Source: Acidobacteriota bacterium (GTDB lineage Bacteria; Acidobacteriota; Terriglobia; Bryobacterales; Bryobacteraceae). From it: a stretch of 57,025 nucleotides of DNA. Positions 15,331-23,594 of this stretch are shown in pieces; position 1 is the stretch's first letter; each line of letters begins with the position of its first letter. A program made the position numbers and the translations under genes. The DNA lies in contig JAFDVU010000019.1 of NCBI GenBank assembly GCA_018268835.1, positions 1-57,025 on the forward strand, read 5' to 3'. Below the pieces are notes generated by a model. It had not been told where the DNA came from, ran no database searches, and saw nothing but the letters and a program-made list of their open reading frames with translations.

Positions 15331-16989
15331 ATGCTTGAGGATAAAGATCTCCTGTCGGTGCAGGAGGTCCGTACCAAGGTCGAGAAGGCACACGCCGCCT
15401 GGCTGAAGTACCGCAACTACTCCCAGGAACAGATCGACGCGATTGTGGAGCGCATGGCCGCGGCTGCCCGCGCCAACGCGCGCCGTCTCGCCGAACTGGC
15501 CGTGGAAGAAACCGGCTACGGCAACGCCAAAGACAAGTACATCAAAAACATCCTCAACTGCGACTGGCTGCCCCGGCGCATGCGCGGCATCAGGACCGTG
15601 GGCCTGCTGCGCGAGTTGCCCGACGAGAAGATCGTCGAGTACGGCGTGCCCATGGGGGTCGTCGCGGCGATTCTGCCCACCACCAACCCCACCTCCACCG
15701 CGATGTACAAGGCGCTGATCTCGCTCAAGGCGGGCAACGCCATCGTGATCAGCCCGCATCCGCGCGCCTACCGCTGCACCTGCCAGACCGCGGCCGTCCT
15801 CTACCAGGCGGCGCTCGAAGCCGGCGCGCCCGAAGACATCATCCAGTGCATCGAACTGGCCACCATGGAAGGCATCCAGGCGTTGATGCGCCACGAGCGC
15901 ACCGCCGTGATCCTGGCCACCGGCGGGCACGGCATGGTGAAGAGCGCCTATTCGAGCGGCAAACCGGCGTACGGCGTGGGACCGGGCAACGTGCCGGTGC
16001 TGATCGATGGCTCGGCCGATATCGAAGACGCGGTGGCGAAGGTGGTCGCCGGCAAGAGCTTCGATTACGGCACGGTGTGTTCCAGCGAGCAGGCGATCGT
16101 CGCCGAGTATTCGCTGCGCGACCGCATCCTGGCCGCGCTCAAGCAGCAGAACGCGTACTTCGCGAACGACGCGCAGAAAGAGGCGCTGGGGCGCCTGCTG
16201 ATCCAGCCCAACTGGACCGTGAATCCGCAGTGCGTGGGCCAGGCGCCCGCGAAGATCGCGAAAATGGCGGGCTTCGAAGTGCCGGCGGAGACCTCGATCA
16301 TCTGCGCGGAAATCGAAGGTGTCGGCAAGAAGCACCCGCTCTCCGCGGAGAAGCTTTCGCCGGTGCTGGCGCTGATGTTCGTGCCGGACTGGAACAGCGC
16401 GCTCGATACCTGTTTCAGCCTGCTCCGGTTCGGCGGCGCCGGCCACACCGCGGTGATCTACGCGAAGAACGATACGCGCATCCGCGAATACGGCGCGCGC
16501 ATGCCGGCCATGCGCGTACTCGTCAACACGCCCTCGCCGCAGGGTTCCACCGGCATCACCACCAACGTGTTCCCCTCGATGACGCTGGGTTGCGGCGCGA
16601 TGGCGGGCAACAGCACCAGCGATAACGTGGGGCCGCATCACCTGATCAACATCAAGCGGCTGGCCTACACGGTGCGCACGCCGGAGCAGGCCTTCGAGAT
16701 GCCGCTGGACATCCGGCAGGCGCCGGCGGACGGCGTCTCCGCGGCTTCCGGCGGAGGCCCGGTCGATCGCGCCGCGGTAGTGGCCGCGGTCGAAAAGTAC
16801 CTGGCCTCGCGCGGGATCGCCACGGCAGCGCCCGCGGCACCGCCCGCGGCCGCAAAATCGGGCCCCTCGTGTTCCTGTTCCCAGCCTGGACAGGTCAGGG
16901 AATCGACCATTGCGAGCGTGGCGGCCGAAGTAGTGGACCGCGTGCTCGGCGGACGCGGACCGGGCGGCTCGGCCGGTGGCTACGGCTGA
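15331..16989 (+). CDS. CoA-acylating aldehyde dehydrogenase of a microcompartment (EutE/PduP-like)
   Basis: The 552-residue enzyme converts an aldehyde, CoA and NAD+ to acyl-CoA. The catalytic thiol is Cys250 in DYGTVCSSEQA; other family stretches are TNPTSTAMYKALISLKAGNAIVISPHPRA and VYGVG-type glycine turns. The core ends near residue 465 with LINIKRLAY. A ~85-residue tail follows. It holds two short amphipathic helices (VDRAAVVAAVEKYLASRG and STIASVAAEVVDRVLGG) separated by Ala/Pro-rich linkers and a CSCS pair. Such helices are typical encapsulation peptides that dock enzymes inside the shell. The gene stops at TGA 16987-16989, but the same frame stays open for 68 more codons (see next entry). 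The aldehyde source is not encoded in the window. Confidence 0.9.
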   Translation: MLEDKDLLSVQEVRTKVEKAHAAWLKYRNYSQEQIDAIVERMAAAARANARRLAELAVEETGYGNAKDKYIKNILNCDWLPRRMRGIRTVGLLRELPDEKIVEYGVPMGVVAAILPTTNPTSTAMYKALISLKAGNAIVISPHPRAYRCTCQTAAVLYQAALEAGAPEDIIQCIELATMEGIQALMRHERTAVILATGGHGMVKSAYSSGKPAYGVGPGNVPVLIDGSADIEDAVAKVVAGKSFDYGTVCSSEQAIVAEYSLRDRILAALKQQNAYFANDAQKEALGRLLIQPNWTVNPQCVGQAPAKIAKMAGFEVPAETSIICAEIEGVGKKHPLSAEKLSPVLALMFVPDWNSALDTCFSLLRFGGAGHTAVIYAKNDTRIREYGARMPAMRVLVNTPSPQGSTGITTNVFPSMTLGCGAMAGNSTSDNVGPHHLINIKRLAYTVRTPEQAFEMPLDIRQAPADGVSAASGGGPVDRAAVVAAVEKYLASRGIATAAPAAPPAAAKSGPSCSCSQPGQVRESTIASVAAEVVDRVLGGRGPGGSAGGYG

Positions 16990-17196
16990 CTGACCACGTC
17001 CGGCGCGAAAACGCCCCCGGCGGCGCAACCGGCGCCGCCACCACCGCCCCCGTCGAAACCGGTGGATTTCGTCTGCGAAGCCGATGTACGGCAGGCAATG
17101 AAGGAAGGTCATAAGATCTACGTTGGACCCAAAACGATCATCACGCCGAGCGCCCGCGACCTCGCCGGTCCGAATGATATTCTGGTGGTCGTCTGA
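16990..17196 (+). other. In-frame continuation of the aldehyde dehydrogenase beyond its TGA
   Basis: Directly after the TGA at 16987 the same frame continues for 68 sense codons to a TGA at 17194. It reads [16 protein letters not shown], a run of prolines, then [37 protein letters not shown] and [10 protein letters not shown]. The last part looks like a folded, conserved segment, with an ITPSARDL motif of a kind I recall in other microcompartment proteins (memory, unverified). The stop context is UGA-C, known to be leaky. The segment could be a readthrough extension, a domain severed by a nonsense mutation, or a short separate ORF starting at GTG 17062 or ATG 17098. Confidence 0.55.
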
Positions 17197-17233
17197 ATCG
17201 GACCGAGTGCAGAGGCATGATAGAGGCACACCC

Positions 17234-17725
17234 TTGGACCTGAATCTCGACACACTCAAGCGCGAGATCCTGAGCTATCTGGAATCTCGCGATTTCGCTG
17301 TGTTCCGCAGCGCGCCCGGCACGCTCGACGGAACCCAGATGGTGCTCTGGGACGCCGAAAACTATCCCGACTACCAGATGTTCCTGGAAGCCGCGGCCAA
17401 GGTGGGGGTCAAGCTGATTCTCTTCGCCACGCGCGAGTTCAGCGAAGAGGACACTTCCGAGCTGCTGGAGCAGGTCGAAGAGCTCAACCTCGACCGCGAG
17501 GAGCAGCGCGGCTACCAATCCCGCCTGCGCGACCTGCGCGCCTACGAAGGCCAGATCTGTTCGCTCGAACTCGCCTTCAATCACGATTCGCGCCTGTACG
17601 TCTACGAGCTGCGTCCCGACTGGTTCGAAGAGTTCCTGACCATCGAGGACGAAATCGCCGCCAACATGGCGGAAGACGATCTCGACGAGGGCGATTCGCT
17701 TGGCGGGTACTTCTCCAAGAATTAA
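17234..17725 (+). CDS. Acidic conserved hypothetical protein
   Basis: The 163-residue protein starts at TTG 17234 (LDLNLDTLKREILSYLESRDFAVF), with GAGG about 10 nt upstream. The sequence alternates helices and strands: APGTLDGTQMVLWDAENYPDYQMFLEAA, VKLILFATREFSEEDTSELLEQ, then a strongly acidic C-terminal part ending DDLDEGDSLGGYFSKN. There is no signal peptide or membrane segment, so it is probably cytoplasmic. I do not recognise the family. Its end overlaps the start of recJ by 26 nt, suggesting translational coupling. Longer in-frame extensions to 17123 overlap the dehydrogenase continuation and look non-coding. Confidence 0.7.
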   Translation: MDLNLDTLKREILSYLESRDFAVFRSAPGTLDGTQMVLWDAENYPDYQMFLEAAAKVGVKLILFATREFSEEDTSELLEQVEELNLDREEQRGYQSRLRDLRAYEGQICSLELAFNHDSRLYVYELRPDWFEEFLTIEDEIAANMAEDDLDEGDSLGGYFSKN

Positions 17726-19448
17726 CGGCGGCACCCGCTGGATCCTTCCCTCTTCCGAAGCTGAAGCGGCCGCCGCGCTGGCCGGCGCGCTGGGCGTGAC
17801 GATGGCCGCCGCCCGCGTGCTGGTGCACCGCGGGTTCACCGGCCCCGACGCCGCCCGCCGTTTCCTGCGGCCCGCCTTCGAAGACCTCCACGACCCCTTC
17901 GCCCTGCGCGATATGGAGGCGGCGGTGGAGCGCGTTGCGCGCGCCATCCGCACCGGAGAGCGCATCCTCATCTACGGCGATTACGACGTGGACGGCACCA
18001 CCGCGGTCGTGCTCCTCACCAGGGCGATCGAGCTTGCCGGAGGCAAAGCGTCGTATCACGTGCCGCATCGCCTGAAGGACGGCTACGGGATGCGCCCGGA
18101 GGTGGTGGAAGCCGCCGCCGAACAGGGCGTGAAGCTGATCGTCAGCGTCGATACCGGCATCCGCGCGGCGGAGGTGGTGCGGCGCGCCAACGAACTCGGC
18201 ATCGACGTGATCGTAACCGATCACCACCTGCCCGAAACCGAATTGCCGCCGGCGGTCGCGATCCTCAATCCCAACCGGCCGGATTGCTCCTACCCAAACA
18301 AGGACCTGTGCGGCGCCGGCGTGGCCTTCAAGCTGATCCAGGCGTTGTTGCCGCGCATGGGCTGGCCCGCGGACAAGGTGCGGCGCGTGAGCGAGAGCTT
18401 CCTCAAGATGACCGCGATCGCCACCGTGGCCGACGTCGTCCCGCTCACCGGAGAGAACCGTGTGATCGTCGCCGAGGGTTTGCGCGGGTTGGGCGCGGTG
18501 CGCAATCCGGGGCTGCGCGCGCTGCTCGACGTCGCCGGCTTCACCGGCGATTCCTCGCCCAACGCGCGGCAGGTGGCGTTTCAGATCGCGCCGCGCATCA
18601 ACGCCGCCGGCCGCATGGATACCGCGCAGGCGGTGGTGGAACTGTTCCTCACCAGCGACGCCGCGCGCGCCCGCGACCTGGCCAAACAACTCCACGACCA
18701 GAACGCCGAACGCCAGCAGGTGGAGGCCGGGATCCGCGAGTTGTGCGAACAGGTCGCGGTGGACGACCGCGAGTGCGCGCTGGTCTACTACGCCGAGGAC
18801 TGGCATCGTGGTGTGCTCGGCATCGTGGCCAGCCGCTTGGTGGAACGCCTGCACCGGCCGGTATTCGTGCTCAGCCGCAACGAAGAGGACGGCCTGGCGT
18901 CGGGCTCGGGACGCAGCATCCCCGCGTTCCACCTGCTGGAGGCGCTGGAATCGATGGCCGATCTGTTCGTGAAATTCGGCGGCCACCAGCACGCCGCCGG
19001 CGTGACGCTCGAGGCTGCGCGCGTGCCCGAGTTCCGCGAACGGTTCAACGCCTACGCCGCGGGCAAACTGGCGCCCGAGGATTTTCTACGCGCGGTGGAG
19101 ATCGACGCCGTGCTCGAATTGCGCGAAGTCACCGAGCGCGCCATCGGCGAACTCTTCGCGCTGGCGCCCTTCGGCCACGGAAATCCGGCGCCGCTTCTGG
19201 CGGCTCTCGACGTCGAAGTGGTGAACGCGACGGTGTGGAAGGACCGGCACCTGCGGCTGACCGTCCGGCAGAACGGCCGGACCCTGGCCGTCAAGGCCTG
19301 GAACTTCGCGCCGCGCGCCGCCGAACTCCCCCCGGGGGCCCGCATCGATCTCGCCTTTCGGATTGAAGAGGACGCCTACTCCGCCGCCCGCGGATATCCC
19401 GCCTGGGCGGCGGTGCTCCGCGACTTCCGCCCGGCTGCCGGCGCCTAG
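17700..19448 (+). CDS. recJ: Single-stranded-DNA-specific 5'-3' exonuclease RecJ
   Basis: The 582-residue protein contains the DHH phosphoesterase motifs: DYDVDG (94-99), DTGI (151-154) and VTDHH (DHH at 174-176). The NAAGRMD turn follows. The DHHA1 domain is marked by GSGRSIPAFHLLEALE and FVKFGGHQHAAG, and a C-terminal OB-like domain closes the protein. RecJ degrades single-stranded DNA 5' to 3' in RecF-pathway recombination and mismatch or base-excision repair, using Mn2+ or Mg2+. The length is typical. The TTG start at 17700 overlaps the upstream hypothetical gene. The 3' end overlaps the convergent lytic transglycosylase by 4 nt. Confidence 0.95.
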   Translation: MAGTSPRINGGTRWILPSSEAEAAAALAGALGVTMAAARVLVHRGFTGPDAARRFLRPAFEDLHDPFALRDMEAAVERVARAIRTGERILIYGDYDVDGTTAVVLLTRAIELAGGKASYHVPHRLKDGYGMRPEVVEAAAEQGVKLIVSVDTGIRAAEVVRRANELGIDVIVTDHHLPETELPPAVAILNPNRPDCSYPNKDLCGAGVAFKLIQALLPRMGWPADKVRRVSESFLKMTAIATVADVVPLTGENRVIVAEGLRGLGAVRNPGLRALLDVAGFTGDSSPNARQVAFQIAPRINAAGRMDTAQAVVELFLTSDAARARDLAKQLHDQNAERQQVEAGIRELCEQVAVDDRECALVYYAEDWHRGVLGIVASRLVERLHRPVFVLSRNEEDGLASGSGRSIPAFHLLEALESMADLFVKFGGHQHAAGVTLEAARVPEFRERFNAYAAGKLAPEDFLRAVEIDAVLELREVTERAIGELFALAPFGHGNPAPLLAALDVEVVNATVWKDRHLRLTVRQNGRTLAVKAWNFAPRAAELPPGARIDLAFRIEEDAYSAARGYPAWAAVLRDFRPAAGA

Positions 19449-20119
19449 TTGCCGGTGGATGCAGCCGGCGCGGCCTGCCGCGCAGTGGATTTCTCCCACT
19501 TCCGCTGCACTGTCCCGATGTAGCGGACGGTCTCGGCGTACGGCGGCACGCCCTTGTACTTCTCCACCGTCCCCGGACCGGCGTTGTATGCGGCCAGCGC
19601 ATACCACAGGCCTCCATCGTACTTCTCCAGTAAATCCCGCAGATAGCGCGTGCCGGCGTCCACGTTCTGCGCCGGATCCCAGGGGTCGGCGCCGTAGTCC
19701 CGCGCCGTGTCCGGAGTCAATTGCATGAGGCCGATGGCGCCTTTGGAGGATACGGCGTTGGGCTGGTAGCCGCTTTCAGCCGCCATGACGCTGCGCACCA
19801 GCGCGGTGGGGAGGCCATACTTATCCGCCGCGGCGTCGGCCAGGGCCAGCGGATCCAGCGGTTTGGCCGGGGCGGCGGGCGGCGCGGGCGCCGAAACGGG
19901 CGCGGCGGGCGGCGGCGCAAACGCGGTCTCGTCGGCTTCGAAGCCGCTCACCAGGGAGGCGTCCATCTCCACCATGCCTCCGGCGTGGTACAGTCGAACC
20001 TTGGCCCCGTTTGCCTCGTGTCTGTCAACGTGAAGACGCGCTCCGCTGGCGAGCACGGCATACTCTCCCGCCGTTGCGGATCCTGCCGCCAGTAAGAACA
20101 CCAGTCCGAGTCGACGCAT
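19445..20119 (-). CDS. Exported lytic transglycosylase (Slt/MltE-like)
   Basis: The 224-residue protein has a signal peptide (MRRLGLVFLLAAGSATA). A short beta-rich N-domain (20-65) and an Ala/Pro linker (66-90) precede the catalytic lysozyme-like fold. The catalytic acid is Glu115 in MAAESGYQPNAVSSKGAIGLMQL. TRYLRDLLEKYDG and LWYALAAYNAGPGTVEKYKG complete the family pattern. It cleaves the MurNAc-GlcNAc bond of peptidoglycan to 1,6-anhydro products in the periplasm. Upstream on the minus strand TAGTAC and TAGACT lie within 15 nt of the ATG, hinting at a very short leader. Confidence 0.9.
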   Translation of the reverse strand: MRRLGLVFLLAAGSATAGEYAVLASGARLHVDRHEANGAKVRLYHAGGMVEMDASLVSGFEADETAFAPPPAAPVSAPAPPAAPAKPLDPLALADAAADKYGLPTALVRSVMAAESGYQPNAVSSKGAIGLMQLTPDTARDYGADPWDPAQNVDAGTRYLRDLLEKYDGGLWYALAAYNAGPGTVEKYKGVPPYAETVRYIGTVQRKWEKSTARQAAPAASTGN

Positions 20120-20215
20120 GAGTCTACTGTACTATTGACGCACGAACCGGCCCGCCCGTGCAGTGCCGATTGCGGCCGGTTATCTGATATTTTGGAGGTA
20201 AAAGCACTCCCAGGT

Positions 20216-22768
20216 ATGCCCTTTCATATTCAACCCCTCCGTGAGTTTCTGGTTCGCCCCAGTCTGCCCACCCCCCTCGATCGGATGTCCGAGCTCGCCT
20301 ACAACCTGGTTTGGAGCTGGGAACCCATCATTCGCAGCGTGTTCCGCCGGCTCGACCCCGCGCTGTGGCGCGATTGCGGGTATAACCCCGTGCTCATGCT
20401 CGGCCGCGTTTCCCAGGCCACCCTGGAACGCGCTGCGGCCGACCCCCGGTACCTGGCGCTCTACCGCGCCGCCTGCGACGCCTTCGACGCCCGCACCCGC
20501 AAACAGGCGCAACACCCCGCCGGCCAGCTGATCGCGTACTTCTCCGCCGAATACGGCCTCACCGAGTGTCTCCCGGTGTACTCCGGCGGCCTCGGTATTC
20601 TCTCCGGCGACCACTTGAAATCGTGCAGCGACCAGGATTATCCGCTGATCGGGCTCGGTCTGCTCTACCAGCAGGGCTACTTCCGCCAGTTCCTGAATCC
20701 GGACGGCTGGCAGCAGGAGCGTTATCCCACCAACGACTTCTACACCATGCCGATCGCTCCCGTGAAGGACGCCGACGGCAATGATCTCAAAGTCACGGTC
20801 AAGCTGCCCACCGGCAACGTCTTTATCCAGGTCTGGAAGCTCCAGGTCGGACGGATCCACCTGTACCTTCTGGACACGAATATTCCGGAGAACGTGCTGC
20901 CGCAGGACCGCGACATTACCGATTCGCTCTACGGCGGCGACATCGATACCCGCATCCGCCAGGAGATCGTGCTCGGCATCGGCGGCATGCGCGCCCTGCG
21001 CGCCATGAACCTGGAACCTACCGTATTCCACATGAACGAGGGGCACAGCGCGTTTCTCGCGCTGGAGCAGATCCGCCTGCTCATGCGCGAACACAAGCTC
21101 ACCTTCGACGAGGCGCTGGAGACGGCGCGGGCGAGCAACGTTTTTACCACCCACACCCCGGTTCCGGCCGGCATCGACCTGTTCGACCCCGGCCTCATGT
21201 ACCACTACTTCTCAGACTACTGCGCGGAGACCGGCGTGGACTTCCAGCAGCTCATGGCGCTCGGCCGCCGCGACATCTGGAACCGCGACGAGCGCTTCTC
21301 CATGGCGGTGCTGGCGCTCAACACCGCCAGCTACCGCAACGCCGTGAGCCGCCTGCACAGAGAAGTCTCGCAGGAGATGTTCCACGACCTGTGGCCGCAG
21401 CTTCCGGTGTGGGAAGTGCCGATCGGTTCGGTGACCAACGGCGTGCACCTGCCGAGCTGGCTCAATGGCGACCTGGCCCTGCTCTACGATCAGTATCTGG
21501 AGCCGGACTGGCGCGAACGCTTCAACGATCCGGCCGTGTGGCGCGGAATTCGCGAGATCCCCGACGAGGAACTGCTCGAAGTGCATCGCCGCCGCAAACG
21601 CCGGCTGATCGCGTTCGTGCGCACGCGCCAGCACGCCAGCGCGGTACGCCGCCAGGCGTCCAGCGCCGAAGTGCGCCGCGCCAGCGAGGTGCTGGATCCC
21701 AACGCGTTCACCATCGGGTTCGCGCGCCGCTTCGCCACGTACAAGCGCGCCACCCTGATCTTCCGCGACGTGGAACGGCTCAAGCGCCTGCTGCTCAACA
21801 AGGACATGCCGGTGCAGATCGTGATTGCCGGCAAGGCGCATCCCAAGGACCAGCCGGGCAAGAGCTACATTCGCGAAATCGTGCAGCTTTCGCGCGATCC
21901 CGAGTTGTGGAAGCACCTGGTCTTCCTGGAAGACTACGACATGAAGGTAGGCCGCGAACTGGTGCAGGGCGTGGACCTGTGGCTGAACAATCCGCGGCGC
22001 GGCGAAGAAGCCTGCGGCACCAGCGGCATGAAGGCGGCCATCAACGGTGTGCTCAACCTGAGCATCCTCGACGGCTGGTTCGATGAAGCCTACGAAGAGG
22101 TGGGCGGATGGGCTATCGGCGAGCGTGAACCGTATTCCGAGGATCAGGATCCGCTGCACGCCAGCGCCATCTACTCGCTGCTCGAAAACGAACTCGTGCC
22201 GATGTTCTACGAGCAGCGCGAGCAGACGCCGCGCGAGTGGATGCGGCGCGTGAAGCAGTCGCTCTCCTATATCAGCCCCAATTTCGACTGCCGCCGCATG
22301 GTGCGCGAGTACATGACCCAGCTCTACGATCCGGCCCACCACGGCCACCTGCGCATGCTCGCCGGCAACTACGAACTCGGACGCGAACGCGCCCGCTGGA
22401 ACGCCCGGGTGCGCCAGGTCTGGGACAAGGTGCGCTTCGTGGAGGCGGGTCCGGGACCCGGCGGAAGCGTGTTCAGCGGACGGCCGGTGGCCGTGCGCGC
22501 GGCGATCGACCTTGCGGGCCTGGACCCCAACGATGTCCGGGTGGAGGCGGTGCTGGGCAGCGTGGACGCCAGCGGCCATCTGGAGAACACCGAAGTCCTG
22601 GTGCTGCCCAGCGTGGAGAGCAACGGCGATGTGGTGACGTTCGCGCGGGAAATCGTCCCGGAGCGGACCGGGCGCATCGGCTATGCCTTGCGGGTCAGCC
22701 CCAACCATTTTGACGATCCCATGACGCGGCCGTGCACCACGCTGCTGAAATGGAGTAACGCCGGCTGA
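20216..22768 (+). CDS. glgP: Alpha-glucan (glycogen/maltodextrin) phosphorylase
   Basis: The 850-residue enzyme releases glucose-1-phosphate from alpha-1,4-glucans using pyridoxal phosphate. The N-terminal ~110 residues (LAYNLVWSWEP) resemble the DUF3417 cap of the short bacterial/archaeal phosphorylase clade. The glucan-phosphorylase core follows: AYFSAEYGL, GGLGILSGDHLKSCSD, FHMNEGHSAF and TTHTPVPAG. The PLP lysine is Lys606 in EEACGTSGMKAAINGVLN. ATG 20216 is preferred because the upstream in-frame extension is not protein-like. GGAGG lies 16 nt before it, further than usual. The gene stands alone, divergent from the transglycosylase. Confidence 0.93.
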   Translation: MPFHIQPLREFLVRPSLPTPLDRMSELAYNLVWSWEPIIRSVFRRLDPALWRDCGYNPVLMLGRVSQATLERAAADPRYLALYRAACDAFDARTRKQAQHPAGQLIAYFSAEYGLTECLPVYSGGLGILSGDHLKSCSDQDYPLIGLGLLYQQGYFRQFLNPDGWQQERYPTNDFYTMPIAPVKDADGNDLKVTVKLPTGNVFIQVWKLQVGRIHLYLLDTNIPENVLPQDRDITDSLYGGDIDTRIRQEIVLGIGGMRALRAMNLEPTVFHMNEGHSAFLALEQIRLLMREHKLTFDEALETARASNVFTTHTPVPAGIDLFDPGLMYHYFSDYCAETGVDFQQLMALGRRDIWNRDERFSMAVLALNTASYRNAVSRLHREVSQEMFHDLWPQLPVWEVPIGSVTNGVHLPSWLNGDLALLYDQYLEPDWRERFNDPAVWRGIREIPDEELLEVHRRRKRRLIAFVRTRQHASAVRRQASSAEVRRASEVLDPNAFTIGFARRFATYKRATLIFRDVERLKRLLLNKDMPVQIVIAGKAHPKDQPGKSYIREIVQLSRDPELWKHLVFLEDYDMKVGRELVQGVDLWLNNPRRGEEACGTSGMKAAINGVLNLSILDGWFDEAYEEVGGWAIGEREPYSEDQDPLHASAIYSLLENELVPMFYEQREQTPREWMRRVKQSLSYISPNFDCRRMVREYMTQLYDPAHHGHLRMLAGNYELGRERARWNARVRQVWDKVRFVEAGPGPGGSVFSGRPVAVRAAIDLAGLDPNDVRVEAVLGSVDASGHLENTEVLVLPSVESNGDVVTFAREIVPERTGRIGYALRVSPNHFDDPMTRPCTTLLKWSNAG

Positions 22769-23094
22769 GGTGTCCGGTACCCCGCTCCTCACAATGCTCG
22801 TGCAATCGGCATCCGTTCGTGGTACATATGAAGGTGAAGTAGACGGGTCCCGGCCGGTTGAGGATCAGCCGTCCGGCCCCGCTGAGTCCCATCTGGTTAA
22901 TCCCACGCCGAATCGTCTTAGTTCGGATTCCGTGTAAGGCGTGGGAACGATCGGCAATTCATAGCCTCTGCAAGGGTGGCCGGCTGGATAGTCTTCCTCC
23001 CGGCGTCGGCGTGGCGGCCTGAAAGGGACCACCCAGGGTTTGACCGGTTAACGAACGTCTCACACCGTCCCACACATCACGGAGCTATCTCCCC
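22769..23094. other. Intergenic stretch with a two-tier hairpin (22902-22945)
   Basis: No convincing gene is seen in these ~325 bp. CCCACGCC (22902-22909) pairs with GGCGTGGG (22938-22945). Inside, GAATC (22910-22914) pairs with GATTC (22926-22930), leaving a 7-nt bulge on one side. No T tract follows, so it is not a classical terminator for glgP. A 65-codon minus-strand ORF across the glgP end is judged spurious. Confidence 0.4.
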
Positions 23095-23586
23095 ATGGAC
23101 AGCGATCGCAAGTACAGACAAGCAGGGTACATGGACTCGGACCGCGAGCGAAACGGGTTTCGCGAGGACCGGCCAAAGCCCAGCGGCCCGCGTCCTCCCT
23201 TGGACGTGACCGGCCCGCGACTCCCCCGGCTCGTCCAGCATGTAGCCGCGTCGCGCTGCTTTAATTGCGCCACGACGCTTCCCCCAGGCACCGACTTCGC
23301 GGGCAACTGCCCCAAGTGCAATGCCGAGTTGCACTGCTGCAAACAGTGCTCGTTCTTCGAGCCTTCCACCCGGTTCCAGTGCCTGAAACCGATTCCGGTC
23401 CGCATTGCGGTCAAGGACAAAGCCAACGAGTGCACGCTCTTCAGCCCGCGGGTGACCGTCGCTCGCGATGGTACGGCGGCAGCCTCGGCGCCGGCGGCGA
23501 CGCCGTCGCCCAACGCCGGACCGCCCGCGCCGCGCAACGCCGACGACGCGCGCAACGCGTTCGACAAACTCTTCAAGAAGCTGTAA
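23095..23586 (+). CDS. Small Cys-rich, zinc-ribbon-like hypothetical protein
   Basis: The 163-residue protein has a charged N-terminus (MDSDRKYRQAGYMDSDRERN) and a central Cys-rich core: RCFNCATTLPPGTDF, NCPKCNAELHCCKQCSFFEP, RFQCLKP and ANECTLF. Two CxxC pairs about 20 residues apart suggest one zinc ribbon, with extra cysteines possibly forming a second site. The C-terminal ~50 residues are Ala/Pro-rich, then a basic helix (RNAFDKLFKKL). There is no signal peptide. A GGAG ribosome site lies about 12 nt before ATG 23095. Met 23131 is an alternative start. The function is unknown; metal or RNA binding is a guess from composition. Confidence 0.7.
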   Translation: MDSDRKYRQAGYMDSDRERNGFREDRPKPSGPRPPLDVTGPRLPRLVQHVAASRCFNCATTLPPGTDFAGNCPKCNAELHCCKQCSFFEPSTRFQCLKPIPVRIAVKDKANECTLFSPRVTVARDGTAAASAPAATPSPNAGPPAPRNADDARNAFDKLFKKL

Positions 23587-23594
23587 CGAAACTC

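Noticed and set aside
16840..16990. Selenocysteine at the dehydrogenase TGA
   Set aside because: The residue would lie in a disordered Gly-rich tail, and I see no obvious SECIS-like hairpin immediately after the codon. Leaky readthrough or mutation is simpler.
22695..22892. Minus-strand ORF of 65 codons across the end of glgP
   Set aside because: It overlaps the glucan phosphorylase coding region and shows no protein family.
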